From positions 1 through 41,306 of the forward strand of contig NZ_AKFJ01000090.1 of NCBI RefSeq assembly GCF_000272475.1: 41,306 nt of DNA, written 5' to 3'. Positions 1 through 7,855 of this stretch are shown here, piece by piece. Numbering within the stretch: the first letter of the stretch is position 1; each line of letters starts with the position of its first letter. The translations under genes were made by a program, and so were the position numbers. Under the pieces are notes generated by a model, which was not told where the DNA came from, ran no database searches, and saw nothing but the letters and a program-made list of their open reading frames with translations. Origin of the DNA: Novosphingobium sp. Rr 2-17 (GTDB taxonomy: Bacteria > Pseudomonadota > Alphaproteobacteria > Sphingomonadales > Sphingomonadaceae).

Positions 1-10
1 CCGAAGCTGT

Positions 11-199
11 TCAAGTTGGGTTTAGCATGGCGTCGAAAGCAGGACGCTTGTCACGACCCTTGCAACCCGAGATGCCTGCGTCCTCGAACACATGGACGAT
101 CTCCCACCCACGCTGGCGGGCCACCCTTTCCAGTTCGATGCGCTGGTTCTCGGTCGTCTGGTCCATCGTCGAAACCCGGAGGTAAAACCCAACCTTCAT
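11..199 (-). pseudogene. Serine recombinase (resolvase/invertase) N-terminal fragment
   Basis: This 62-residue frame starts like a Tn3-resolvase/DNA-invertase catalytic domain. It shows the YLRVST motif with the nucleophilic serine at residue 10, followed by the usual ISG and RPAFDAML segments. Family members continue for another 120 or more residues (rest of the catalytic domain, helix E, HTH), but here homology stops after AFDAML and a stop follows four codons later. I see the motif directly; that it is a truncated remnant is inference. The break may mark an old rearrangement inside the phage element. It cannot be an active recombinase as it stands, and it is not the integrase expected for the arfB junction at 15704 unless the sequence left of the window says otherwise. 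Confidence 0.7.
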
Positions 200-264
200 G
201 CCATTGCCTATCTATGCGTTAATCTACTGATTACCGCATATCAGATGTAGGGCGCTGGAGGCTA

Positions 265-309
265 CGGAAAACCGTGGCTCCGACAGCACGTTTACGGGAG
301 GGTTTTCCG
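265..309 (-). terminator. Inverted repeat downstream of the terminase-like gene
   Basis: CGGAAAACC (265-273) and GGTTTTCCG (301-309) are a perfect 9-bp inverted repeat with a 27-nt loop. It lies 8 bp past the stop codon of the minus-strand gene at 317-898. There is no T-run after it, so it may be a weak or Rho-assisted terminator. The rest of 200-316 shows nothing else that I can name. Confidence 0.4.
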
Positions 310-316
310 CATAGCG

Positions 317-898
317 TCATTCATCGTCGCGCCGCACCTTCTCGGTCACCTTTGCATCAACGATTTGCGCATCGCTGAATTCATCGTCGAGCGCCAGCGG
401 TGGAGCGGACAGCATCGACATCACGCTATCAGTAGTGACGATGGTGTAAGCGGTGGAATCGACGCTGACGTTAAGTTGTTCACCGTAATCGACCCTGTTG
501 AGCTTGGCTGCCTGCCACTTGATAGCATCTACCGCTACCTTATTATCATGATGCGAGCCCAGCGACATCGCGCCTGTAGCGATATCAAACTGCATCTCGC
601 GCATGGTGTGGGCATATTCTTGGTAAGCGACACTCATCCGAGCTTTGAAGTCCGGGTCGCTCATCCTCCAACCTTTGATTGTGTGATAGTTCGGGATGTG
701 ATCATCTTTGCAGATAGTCAGAAGAGATTCACCACAAGCTGTACGTAGGCAAATCTCTGCGATAACCGCCTCCGTCTTGGTCGAAGGCCGTCCGAGACGG
801 GGCGCGGTCTCTTTCTTCCAACGCTCGGTAACAGACCGTGCGGTGTCGGCCATCTTCGCGACGGGGTTCGCCGGGATTGTTTTCGGTAAATCGTCCAT
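317..898 (-). CDS. Phage terminase small-subunit-like protein
   Basis: The protein resembles Sf6-type terminase small subunits, which bind packaging-initiation sites on concatemeric phage DNA and recruit the large subunit. After a basic start there is a GRPS segment, an EICLRTACGESLLTICKD helix pair, and PNYHTIKGW, the usual helix-turn-helix of this family. A long helical segment (DFKARMSVAYQEYAHTM) and an acidic tail follow. I chose the ATG at 898 (the third codon of the longest frame, whose first ATG is at 904) because CCTAAATA lies exactly 5 nt upstream, the same spacing as for two other genes here. Its large terminase partner is not in the window and should lie to the left. It is unrelated to the gene transfer agent terminase at 26433. 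Confidence 0.7.
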   Translation of the reverse strand: MDDLPKTIPANPVAKMADTARSVTERWKKETAPRLGRPSTKTEAVIAEICLRTACGESLLTICKDDHIPNYHTIKGWRMSDPDFKARMSVAYQEYAHTMREMQFDIATGAMSLGSHHDNKVAVDAIKWQAAKLNRVDYGEQLNVSVDSTAYTIVTTDSVMSMLSAPPLALDDEFSDAQIVDAKVTEKVRRDDE

Positions 899-903
899 GA
901 CCA

Positions 904-911
904 TATTTAGG
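904..911 (-). promoter_or_regulatory. T4-like late promoter motif, variant
   Basis: Read on the minus strand this is CCTAAATA followed by 5 nt and the ATG at 898. It matches 6 of 8 bases of the T4-type late consensus TATAAATA. At the T4 spacing the first transcribed base would be the A of the ATG. On its own it is weak; the repeated spacing at 1466, 3481 and 11071 supports it. Confidence 0.4.
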
Positions 912-972
912 ACGATGGAGAAAACTTTAGTCGGCGCTGTCGTTGACGGTCTTTGAGACCATCAACCCAAGA

Positions 973-1461
973 TCATTTCCACTCGACCTGAATGGTGTTT
1001 CCGTTTTGCAGGTATCCGAACCTGACAGTCCGGTAAGTCCCGTCACCATCCACGTCGAGAACATCGCTGACCACGAGATCGCTGAACGACAGCCCGCCCA
1101 CGGTCACCGCTGATGGAGTTCCCCAACCTGCGGGATATGCGATGTAGGGATATCGGCCACCAGAGCAATTGTAGACGACAGACTTAAGATATCCTGTTGC
1201 CGCTTCGCTATTGCCGAGGGCGGGGATTTCGACTGCTGTCAACGAAGCTTTAGCCGACACACCCCAAAACAATTTCGATGATGGCAGGCTGATCGACGCC
1301 TTGAAGGCGTTGGCTTTTGCTAGCGTTGAGAACGTGATAATGATCCTATCAAAATCGACGGGGTCCCGTGCTGCCGTTGCTCCATCCGCTAGGGCGGCAA
1401 TGACGCGTGGAGAGAGATCGTTGGTGGGATCGAGGAGCGGGAGATAAACGGTTTCGGCCAT
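973..1461 (-). CDS. Phage tail-fibre/baseplate-type structural protein
   Basis: A 162-residue protein with two parts. Residues 1-95 are not recognised. The C-terminal part carries a PYIAYPAGWGTPSAVTVGG segment and ends in a beta-rich stretch with TYRTVRFGYLQ and NTIQVEW. The order (tyrosine-rich YPYIAYP, then a glycine-containing strand, then a final NxxxVEW strand) is one I recognise from the ends of tail-fibre and structural proteins of large myophages. The function, receptor contact or fibre attachment, is inferred from that. The start codon sits 4 nt after CATAAATA, so the mRNA may be leaderless; no Shine-Dalgarno site is visible. The gene lies between the terminase-like gene and a putAbiC gene. 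Confidence 0.55.
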   Translation of the reverse strand: MAETVYLPLLDPTNDLSPRVIAALADGATAARDPVDFDRIIITFSTLAKANAFKASISLPSSKLFWGVSAKASLTAVEIPALGNSEAATGYLKSVVYNCSGGRYPYIAYPAGWGTPSAVTVGGLSFSDLVVSDVLDVDGDGTYRTVRFGYLQNGNTIQVEWK

Positions 1462-1465
1462 GCAT

Positions 1466-1473
1466 TATTTATG
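1466..1473 (-). promoter_or_regulatory. T4-like late promoter motif CATAAATA
   Basis: On the minus strand, CATAAATA precedes the ATG at 1461 by 4 nt. It matches 7 of 8 bases of TATAAATA. The predicted transcript would begin at or within 1 nt of the start codon. Confidence 0.5.
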
Positions 1474-1481
1474 CTGGATGA

Positions 1482-2288
1482 TTAAAGCTTATACCTCTCT
1501 TCGAGCCACTTCTTTTGCGGCCTATCGTCAGCTAACTCCCGGTCTTCGGCGGTCAGCCCAAACGCGGTCAATTCGTAAAACCGCTTAAGATCGAAAAGTT
1601 CTCGGTCTTCATAAGGAAGATTGTGGAGAAGCGCGTACTTTTCAACAAGCGGCCTAAACTTACCGAAACCCTTGCCGGCTATGCAGTTCAACGCGATGAA
1701 GAGCAATTCAGCATCCGACATCTGCGCTCGCAAAAGTCTGATGGAACGGTAAGCTTCGCTATCCTTGCTCGCCACCTTCTCATCTATACCGCTATCAAAC
1801 TCACGATCAATAAGAGCGACGATATGATAGGTGAAACGGATAAAGCTCGCGAGACCTGATATACCCTCAACAGAATCCTCATACACTTTATCCAGCCGAT
1901 CAGCGCTTTCTCTTCGTTGAGTTTTCATTCGTTCTGCAATTTTTTCAAGCACTGCTTGTCCGCTAAAGTTTTTATTGATGCGGAGTACCACGTGATCCAG
2001 AACGTCAAAACGCCTCTCGGACAGATTCAGAAACGCTGCTTCAACCGCGCGTTTACTGTTTTCAGTACCCTCATTAAGCGAGGCCCGGTAAGTTTGAAAA
2101 GCGAAATAGGCTGCAATGCTCGCCATGCCCGAACTTAAGACACCGAATGAGTCTCCAAGATTGGCGACCCTTCCGAAGTTCCACTCTACACCCGTAAGAT
2201 TGTAGCCCCAGCCAGAAAGGAAGATTATGACTACCCATGTTACGGCGGCTACTCCAACCGCTGGAACTGCGAAATTCTCGAATTTCAT
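1482..2288 (-). CDS. putAbiC-type membrane protein (putative phage abortive infection)
   Basis: The 268-residue product has a hydrophobic segment at about residues 8-28 and a second after the NLGDSFGVLSSGMASIAAYFAFQ stretch. A long cytosolic helical region follows, ending in FRPLVEKYALLHNL. The NLGDSFGVL and EKYALLHNL signatures are typical of the putative phage abortive infection family putAbiC. These two-helix membrane proteins are proposed to abort infection, but the mechanism is unknown. I start at the ATG at 2288, which has AGGG 6 nt upstream, rather than the GTG six codons earlier. It has no late-promoter motif, unlike its structural neighbours, so it is probably a moron expressed from the prophage. 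Assignment to the family is fairly firm; activity is not shown. Confidence 0.65.
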   Translation of the reverse strand: MKFENFAVPAVGVAAVTWVVIIFLSGWGYNLTGVEWNFGRVANLGDSFGVLSSGMASIAAYFAFQTYRASLNEGTENSKRAVEAAFLNLSERRFDVLDHVVLRINKNFSGQAVLEKIAERMKTQRRESADRLDKVYEDSVEGISGLASFIRFTYHIVALIDREFDSGIDEKVASKDSEAYRSIRLLRAQMSDAELLFIALNCIAGKGFGKFRPLVEKYALLHNLPYEDRELFDLKRFYELTAFGLTAEDRELADDRPQKKWLEERYKL

Positions 2289-2336
2289 AATAACCCTATT
2301 GCCCACCGATGTGATAATTGCTCGACGGACAAAGCG

Positions 2337-3107
2337 CTACATTGGATTTTGCGTCGGGTTCCGCGCTTTGAGCAGCCGGAACACGTTGTGTGAAGTCCAG
2401 TCCCTATCGCGGGCTGTGCGATGCCCGTGCCGGTTGAGCCACTCGGCAATGGACCGGGATGATTTCAGGCCTTCGGCCTGCGCTTGGGCAATAGCAGCAT
2501 CGATGACGCGCCGCTGTTCCGCCACCCGCTCCGGCAACATCCGGCTCAACGTCGCGGTAGACCATTTCTCACCTTGCAATGGCGGGTGGATGTTGTCGAG
2601 ATAGCGGCAAATGTCGATGAGCCGGCTGCAGCCGTCTCGTTGGGCTTGCTCAACCAAGGGCAGGACGGCGGCTATGCGTGCGTCTCGATACGCACGCGTC
2701 TTGATCGCGGCGCTGGCCCATCCCTCCTCGACAGTGCGCCGAGGGGGCTTGGGAGGCGCTTTCGGACGCGGGGGCTTCGGCGATATTGCCGGGCGCGGCT
2801 TAAGCGCTTTACGGGGCTTCTGCGGGGAATTCTTGACATGCTCACGTGCCACTTCTTCGACGAACTCGGAGTAAGTGCGCACGCCAATCCTGACCGCCGA
2901 ACGGATCTCCAGCGCCCCCCGGATCACTCCCGTTGGTGGTGGAGGTGCAGCTTTTGCCGATGCCATCACCGCCACTGTGAAGCTCGTCCGCACTCGACCT
3001 GCCACTGCTTCACCATCACGGATACGGTTTCGCGCAGGAAGCTGGAAACGCTCAAGCTCGTCCAATAAACTTAAGAAACGGTCGGTGACGTAGATTTCTT
3101 GGAGCAC
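2337..3107 (-). CDS. Unknown protein with two recombinase-type winged-helix repeats
   Basis: The 256-residue protein has three zones. Residues 1-85 are unrecognised. Residues 85-125 form a proline/lysine-rich linker. Two related modules follow. The second, SSRSIAEWLNRHGHRTARDRDWTSHNV plus a short helix, matches the pattern of the DNA-binding region in large serine recombinases (helix, LN-RG-RT, W, helix). The first, with IDICRYLDN and KWSTATLSRML, is a diverged copy. No recombinase catalytic domain is present. It may bind DNA as a regulator; this is inferred from the modules only. The GTG start at 3107 is the furthest upstream and is not supported by a clear Shine-Dalgarno site. Confidence 0.5.
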   Translation of the reverse strand: MLQEIYVTDRFLSLLDELERFQLPARNRIRDGEAVAGRVRTSFTVAVMASAKAAPPPPTGVIRGALEIRSAVRIGVRTYSEFVEEVAREHVKNSPQKPRKALKPRPAISPKPPRPKAPPKPPRRTVEEGWASAAIKTRAYRDARIAAVLPLVEQAQRDGCSRLIDICRYLDNIHPPLQGEKWSTATLSRMLPERVAEQRRVIDAAIAQAQAEGLKSSRSIAEWLNRHGHRTARDRDWTSHNVFRLLKARNPTQNPM

Positions 3108-3154
3108 GGCCTAATCTACATCACGGCACGATGATCGCGCCATATTCGACTGGA

Positions 3155-3475
3155 TCAGTTGCCGTTAACTTCGTTTCTCAAACCTACGAACGCAGCTTGA
3201 AGATCGATGAGACCGGTCGCCAGTCTGACCGCAGTTTCCAAAGCGATGAACTCGACCCAAGCGCCATTCTGCAAGAGATACGGCGTTTTATCCGCCTCGA
3301 CATACACGACACATCCCGGCTCAAGGCGCGCGGATGGTAGAGCATTGCGGGCAGCGATAGTAGCGACGGTGCGCCAGCCCCCCTTACCGAACTCTGCCGA
3401 GTGCGTTGGATATGAATCGAGGGTATCGAACGGGGCGATGGGCGCTGCTAGGTTGGTGCCGTTTATCTTGCTCAT
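3155..3475 (-). CDS. Phage structural protein, tail-appendage N-terminal domain
   Basis: A 106-residue protein opening with INGTNLAAPIAPFDTLDSYP followed by THSAEFGKGGWRTVATIAAR, NALP and GCVVYVEADKTPYLLQNG. This AP-I-P, DxYPTH, (Y/F)GKGGWR pattern, with a closing strand naming a displayed value, is a module I know from baseplate or tail-appendage proteins of large phages. It fills the whole protein here apart from a helical tail, so the gene may encode a short adaptor, or the remainder of a fibre may have been lost. TATAAATA sits exactly 5 nt before the ATG and there is no Shine-Dalgarno site. Confidence 0.6.
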   Translation of the reverse strand: MSKINGTNLAAPIAPFDTLDSYPTHSAEFGKGGWRTVATIAARNALPSARLEPGCVVYVEADKTPYLLQNGAWVEFIALETAVRLATGLIDLQAAFVGLRNEVNGN

Positions 3476-3480
3476 ACGGG

Positions 3481-3488
3481 TATTTATA
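3481..3488 (-). promoter_or_regulatory. T4-like late promoter motif TATAAATA (exact)
   Basis: The minus strand reads TATAAATA, then 5 nt, then the ATG at 3475. This is a full match to the T4 late consensus. At the T4 geometry (motif at -13 to -6) the start site is the A of the ATG. Confidence 0.55.
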
Positions 3489-3558
3489 CCGGCAACGGTT
3501 GCGCTCGACCTCGGTCACTCGCGAGGCCGGGGCGCCATTGCGCCACCCCCCAAGATCG

Positions 3559-3750
3559 TCAGCTACCGTGGCCGGGAAGGTCCGCGCCATGGTTCATTTT
3601 CACTCCGATCACCATCAGGCTCGTGTGCGCGATGGGCGCGACGGACTCGCTTTCTGATTTTGGCTTCGGGGTGCGGGAAAGTTGCGCCATTCCGATTAGG
3701 ACAGAAATCGCGGCGAGGACGAGCCCGAGGGCAACAAGGAAGATATCCAT
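3559..3750 (-). CDS. Small single-span membrane protein
   Basis: A 63-residue protein with one hydrophobic segment at about residues 3-22 and a short hydrophilic tail. It has a proper Shine-Dalgarno site, GGAG 5 to 6 nt before the ATG. Size and topology would fit a lysis accessory or small prophage membrane protein, but no motif decides this, so no function is given. It is followed on the same strand by the tail-appendage gene. Confidence 0.4.
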   Translation of the reverse strand: MDIFLVALGLVLAAISVLIGMAQLSRTPKPKSESESVAPIAHTSLMVIGVKMNHGADLPGHGS

Positions 3751-3948
3751 AACGTCTCCATAGGGTGGCCGGGAATGGCCTCCTCTATGTAGTAGCTAGG
3801 AGTGGCACGGAGCGGCAGGGGAAACAGCCTTCACTACGGGCAACCAGCCTGCATTCGGCGCTAGCCGACACCATCTTCTTCTGATTTTGGTGGAAATTGC
3901 CCTCTCTTTGAGTAGTTATCTTTTATCTCAAAGCCATGCGGGGGCAAA

Positions 3949-4545
3949 ATGGCAGTTCTAAAAAACATCGGCATCGGCTGTGGCGTGATTTTCGCCGGGT
4001 TCGTGGGGCTAGGAATTTTGGGGGCGATCATCACTCCTAACAAGTCCGCGACGAATGATCCGGGCTCATCATCATCGGTTGCAAGCGCTGATACGCCGGA
4101 GACTGCGGAGACATCCGAGCCGGAGACGAAATGGTCCTATTCCGAGAACAAGGACGAGCTTCGTGGCAGCACCACCTACTTGGCGTCAATCGCGAGCGAA
4201 AACACTGTAGAGTTTGGCTTCCCGTACACCGGCGACCAACACCTGACGATCACGATGCGGAAGGGCAAGGCCTTCGGCGACGACGTGTATTTCGAGATCG
4301 AGCGCGGCCAGTTCATTTGCGGCATCTACGACTGCGATGGCACCATCTCGTTTGACGGCAAGGCAGAGAAGCTATCGCTCGTGCCGCCAGAGGATCACTC
4401 CACCACGATTCTTTTCGCCAAGCATGGCTCGGCGATCATCAAAAAGCTTAAGGCGGCAAAAAAGGTGGTTGTCGAGTTGCAGTTCTATCAAGAGGGCAAT
4501 CGACAGTTCACGTTCGAGACCGCTGGCCTTAAGTGGGAGCATTAA
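3949..4545 (+). CDS. N-terminally anchored protein of unknown function
   Basis: A 198-residue protein. Residues 1-30 form a glycine-rich membrane anchor (IGIGCGVIFAGFVGLGILGAII). A serine/threonine/glutamate-rich linker follows to about residue 65, then a compact globular domain. The domain holds RGQFICGIYDCDG with a cysteine pair that could form a disulfide, and it ends in FYQEGNRQFTFETAGLKW. I have seen this final domain on short phage and bacterial proteins but know no activity for it. The layout (anchor, spacer, domain probably outside the cytoplasm) suits an envelope role such as superinfection exclusion; that is speculation. It is on the opposite strand to its left neighbours and is followed by a hairpin at 4556-4580. 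Confidence 0.6.
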   Translation: MAVLKNIGIGCGVIFAGFVGLGILGAIITPNKSATNDPGSSSSVASADTPETAETSEPETKWSYSENKDELRGSTTYLASIASENTVEFGFPYTGDQHLTITMRKGKAFGDDVYFEIERGQFICGIYDCDGTISFDGKAEKLSLVPPEDHSTTILFAKHGSAIIKKLKAAKKVVVELQFYQEGNRQFTFETAGLKWEH

Positions 4546-4555
4546 GGATGACCTG

Positions 4556-4580
4556 CCGGTGGGATGATTAGGCCCACCGG
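4556..4580 (+). terminator. Hairpin after the anchored protein gene
   Basis: CCGGTGGG (4556-4563) and CCCACCGG (4573-4580) pair perfectly around a 9-nt loop, 10 bp after the stop codon of the preceding gene. There is no T-run. The rest of the 4581-4858 gap shows no gene or motif that I can support. Confidence 0.45.
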
Positions 4581-4858
4581 ACAGTTCACGATTTAAGCCT
4601 GCGGCGCGCCGCTGTGTCGCCTGAACGACCAAACGAGAAGGGACATGCTTTTGAGGCATGAACTGAACGCATAGAGAATCGCAGGTGTTAGAGGTAGAAG
4701 GATTAGTGTGATCATATTTACTCCGTTACATCGCCAAGAAGCGGCGACGTCCGGGGAATTGCACGAAGCTTGAGTAGGCGCAACGCCTTGTCCCAATAAT
4801 TCTATTAAGCTTACTATGATCCATTTGATAACGGCTCACCTCACGCAAAAAACGGGAT

Positions 4859-5569
4859 ATGAATGGCGACTTGCCGATGGACCCAATCCAGATGACGCCG
4901 AGTAAGCCGCTGCCTTTCGGCTTATGGGAATTGGTGTCACAACGCCCCTTCGATGGTCCTCCCTCGGACATGCAGTTGTCAGCGGCACGATACCTGATCG
5001 GCGACATGCCGCCTAACGCATCACTCGGTTACGGGGCAGCGGGTGAGCTACTTTCGGTGCGATCTTATGTGATTGGCCTTTTGGCTAGCCTGTACGGGCG
5101 AGGTGGGAAGGCTCACCCACGAGAAGCGATGTTGTGGGTCCTACGCGAAGCATACCAGAACCCGCCAATCCTAAAGGGCATCCTGCGTTGGAGCAGGAAC
5201 AGATACTTCGAGGATCGAGGACCTACCCGCGTTAGCGCCACGCGCTATTTTAGTGAGCTTCACCGGGTCGTCGTTGAGAATTGCCATACGCCCACCCCTT
5301 CCGAAATCCAGTCCATCGCAGTCCGGGACGCAGAGTTAAAAGCATTCGGTATCGGGCGAATTATAAACTCAAAATCGGCCACCATCCATTACCGGAACGA
5401 GGACGAGATCACGGTTCGCACCATCTCCGACATCCAGTTATCTAGCAGCTTCCCGTGGTGGTCCTACTGGCTCATCGGTGCGCCAGCGTTCATGTCGATC
5501 AGCGGATTTTGCCACTTAAGAAATGAAAACAGGACGTTCGCGGCTCGTAAGATTCAGCACGTTCGTTGA
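4859..5569 (+). CDS. Hypothetical protein
   Basis: A 236-residue protein I do not recognise. The first half is helical with a conserved-looking MLWVLREAYQNP segment. Near the C-terminus there is a hydrophobic stretch (FPWWSYWLIGAPAFMSISGF, about residues 199-218), which could be a single membrane span or an amphipathic segment. The start is uncertain: ATG at 4859 and ATG at 4877 are both possible and neither has a strong Shine-Dalgarno site. The gene runs convergently into the DUF2971 gene, with only 9 bp between the two stops, so it is not part of that operon. Confidence 0.5.
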   Translation: MNGDLPMDPIQMTPSKPLPFGLWELVSQRPFDGPPSDMQLSAARYLIGDMPPNASLGYGAAGELLSVRSYVIGLLASLYGRGGKAHPREAMLWVLREAYQNPPILKGILRWSRNRYFEDRGPTRVSATRYFSELHRVVVENCHTPTPSEIQSIAVRDAELKAFGIGRIINSKSATIHYRNEDEITVRTISDIQLSSSFPWWSYWLIGAPAFMSISGFCHLRNENRTFAARKIQHVR

Positions 5570-5578
5570 AACGTTGGT

Positions 5579-6388
5579 CTACGCATCGATCACGGACAGG
5601 CAGTATGCTTTTCTATCGAGCACCGTGCGCTTGAACTTAACGGGATTGGCGCGTTCCTTCGCCATCCTGCGTAATGCGTCTTCATCTTCCTTCTTTATCG
5701 CTGCGCCAAGAATAATTGAGTTAAGCGCATCTCCGGCCATCTTCATAACACCAACTTCGCCCGGTCGAATAAGTCGGTATTCGCTTTCGTGCTCCCAGCC
5801 CTTCGCTTTCTGCAAAAGGGTGCTTATCATGATTTCGTCAATGTCCCGAGACCCGAACGGACGGAACACCGGCCTTTCTACGTCATAGGTCACTTCGAGT
5901 GCATTGATTAGCGGCGGGCGATCCGTCGCGAATTCCAGACAATATCCGTGATGGCTATCGGCGTAATAGCCCCACATCAAAATATCGTCCGGACACCGAG
6001 CAAAACTTAAAACGCCGGTTTTACAAAGCGCCATTCGCCATGCTTCGTGACCAGCATCGCTAGGGGTGAGCTTCGCGAAATTGCTTTTTAGTTCTCCGAG
6101 AACTTTGTTAGCTCGACGCTTGCGCTCTGTCCGATTAGCCTTGGGAAACCGCTTATCGACGTATCCTTGAGCCCAACGCCTCTTTTGAACCTCGGTGGCT
6201 CTCGAATCAATGTAGGGCAGGCAATCGAATGGATCATTGAAGTCCAGTGGCGATCCTGCCCAGCAGCTATGTTCGACGATCATTTGGCGGTCGCGTGCAT
6301 ATGCATCTCGCCCCGCATCGCCCCTATCGAAAGCACGATACTTATAAAGCAATGGTGGGGGGGCCTTGTGGTTTGAAATGTCGACCAT
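5579..6388 (-). CDS. DUF2971 protein, third gene of a membrane/HEPN operon
   Basis: The 269-residue product shows DUF2971 hallmarks: LYKYRAF (14-20), NDPFDC (51-56), then a central VLSFARCPDDILMWGYYADS segment with HGYCLEF, and later a WEHESEYRL segment. The biochemical function of DUF2971 is not established to my knowledge. Conserved charged and aromatic residues suggest an enzyme. It starts 45 bp after the stop of the HEPN gene on the same strand, so it is probably co-transcribed with it. Its place in a prophage cargo block next to an RNase-like protein makes a defence role plausible, but this is inference. Alternatively it is an independent moron. Confidence 0.65.
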   Translation of the reverse strand: MVDISNHKAPPPLLYKYRAFDRGDAGRDAYARDRQMIVEHSCWAGSPLDFNDPFDCLPYIDSRATEVQKRRWAQGYVDKRFPKANRTERKRRANKVLGELKSNFAKLTPSDAGHEAWRMALCKTGVLSFARCPDDILMWGYYADSHHGYCLEFATDRPPLINALEVTYDVERPVFRPFGSRDIDEIMISTLLQKAKGWEHESEYRLIRPGEVGVMKMAGDALNSIILGAAIKKEDEDALRRMAKERANPVKFKRTVLDRKAYCLSVIDA

Positions 6389-6433
6389 TCCTTGAACATT
6401 CCTAGTGGCAGTGCTGACCGCTCTGATCTGCCC

Positions 6434-7855
6434 TTACTGGCGTTTAATCGTTAGCGGCGCTTCTTCAGGCTGTGGCTCCATTATGCCTACGGTCTCATCG
6501 GCTTTGCAAATCTCGATAACTTCGTTGAACCAATCCCGGAGCTTGTGGGGAGTGAATTTGCTCAACGAGAAATTGTCAGCACCCCACACATAAAGAGCCC
6601 GTAGAATGGCCGTTTCTGCGTAATCGCCAGCTTTACCTACGACAGACAAAACCTTCGGATCATTCGGCGACATTGTGCCGTGGGCCAAATCCGAGCGGAT
6701 TCCGTAGATTTTTTTGAATAGATTTTTGCTCGGATAAAATGACATATTATCAATCTGACCTACGGTCAGCGCTGCCACCCGATCAGATACGCTTTCCGCT
6801 ACGTCATCGACTTTTTCAGTAAGCGTCAGGCGCTCCAAGGCTGTGACGAACTTGACCACCCGCGTACTCGGCGACGGGTCTCGAACAGCTTCGCCAAACC
6901 ATTGTGCCACATCGCACATCCGCTGCGAAATCGGCCTCGGCAGATCGGGATTGACGCACGACTGTAGGATAAGTCCGGCGCGTTCGACCCCCACGTCCAT
7001 GTCGATTGCCAGTTGGCCCGTCCAACCGTCTTCCAATGAACCTCCGCGAAACTGCCAGCCCGTGGTTATGGACAGCTTGCCCGATGGCTCCTCTCGCATA
7101 ATAGCGGCGGTGCGGTCGAAATGCCCGAATTGACCGGCTATCGACATGTCCCGCGAGGCACGCCAACCAATGAGGGCATGGAGGAAGTCAAGAGCCGATG
7201 ACGCAGCCGCCAGCGCGATCTCCTCGGATCGAGAAGGAGCGCAATTTTCGACGCTTACCTGCGCGAACCATTGATAACCTTTGTAGTGCGCGATTGCCCG
7301 GCCAATTTGATCCCTACCGCCGTCCGGTTCTTTAGCCTTAATAGCTTCATCGGCGTTCAGCGCGGTGCGTAAAGCTGCCTTGGCTTCCTTGCGTGTCATA
7401 AACCGGACGGGGCCAAGACTTATGCCGTCACCCTTCGAGAACGTTGTAAGCTGGCATGGTATGAAGTGAGTCCGGCTGACAAACTCCTTTTTGCTCAACT
7501 TTACCGTCTCACTTAAAACTCGGGCAACATTCTTCTGGTCAACCGGGAAGTCCTCTACTCCAAACTTACGCATCAGAACTTGCGCAAGAATTCGGTGGGT
7601 CCTTGATCGATCAGCCCGCAGCGTGATGCCACCGGATTTCATCGCGGAATCCGTCAACGCCCATAAGGCATCCCATCCATCATCACCAGTCTGATAACTA
7701 CCTCTTTCGGGCGGGCCATCAATGGTTTTAAACCATGAATTAGTCGATGGACGCGTACCGCTTAAGAATTCCTTTCTCTCCCTACCGATAGCGCGGAACA
7801 AGATGTGCACGTACTCAACATCGGTTGGCTTCTTCAATGCCCTATCCTTGGTCAA
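6434..7855 (-). CDS. HEPN-domain protein (Apea-like), candidate RNase
   Basis: A 473-residue protein. Residues 1-300 are a helical and beta-rich region I do not recognise. From about residue 305 the sequence looks like an Apea-type HEPN domain: a VVKFVTALERL helix (about 333-343), then YGIRSDLAHG with R387 and H392 forming the RX4H motif of metal-independent HEPN RNases. HEPN proteins of this kind act as toxins or infection-triggered RNases. The longest start is a TTG that overlaps the upstream membrane-protein gene by 14 bp; a TTG at 7837 with AAGGA 7 nt upstream is an equally good start. Either way translation is coupled to the membrane protein. Activity and target are unknown. Confidence 0.65.
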   Translation of the reverse strand: MTKDRALKKPTDVEYVHILFRAIGRERKEFLSGTRPSTNSWFKTIDGPPERGSYQTGDDGWDALWALTDSAMKSGGITLRADRSRTHRILAQVLMRKFGVEDFPVDQKNVARVLSETVKLSKKEFVSRTHFIPCQLTTFSKGDGISLGPVRFMTRKEAKAALRTALNADEAIKAKEPDGGRDQIGRAIAHYKGYQWFAQVSVENCAPSRSEEIALAAASSALDFLHALIGWRASRDMSIAGQFGHFDRTAAIMREEPSGKLSITTGWQFRGGSLEDGWTGQLAIDMDVGVERAGLILQSCVNPDLPRPISQRMCDVAQWFGEAVRDPSPSTRVVKFVTALERLTLTEKVDDVAESVSDRVAALTVGQIDNMSFYPSKNLFKKIYGIRSDLAHGTMSPNDPKVLSVVGKAGDYAETAILRALYVWGADNFSLSKFTPHKLRDWFNEVIEICKADETVGIMEPQPEEAPLTIKRQ

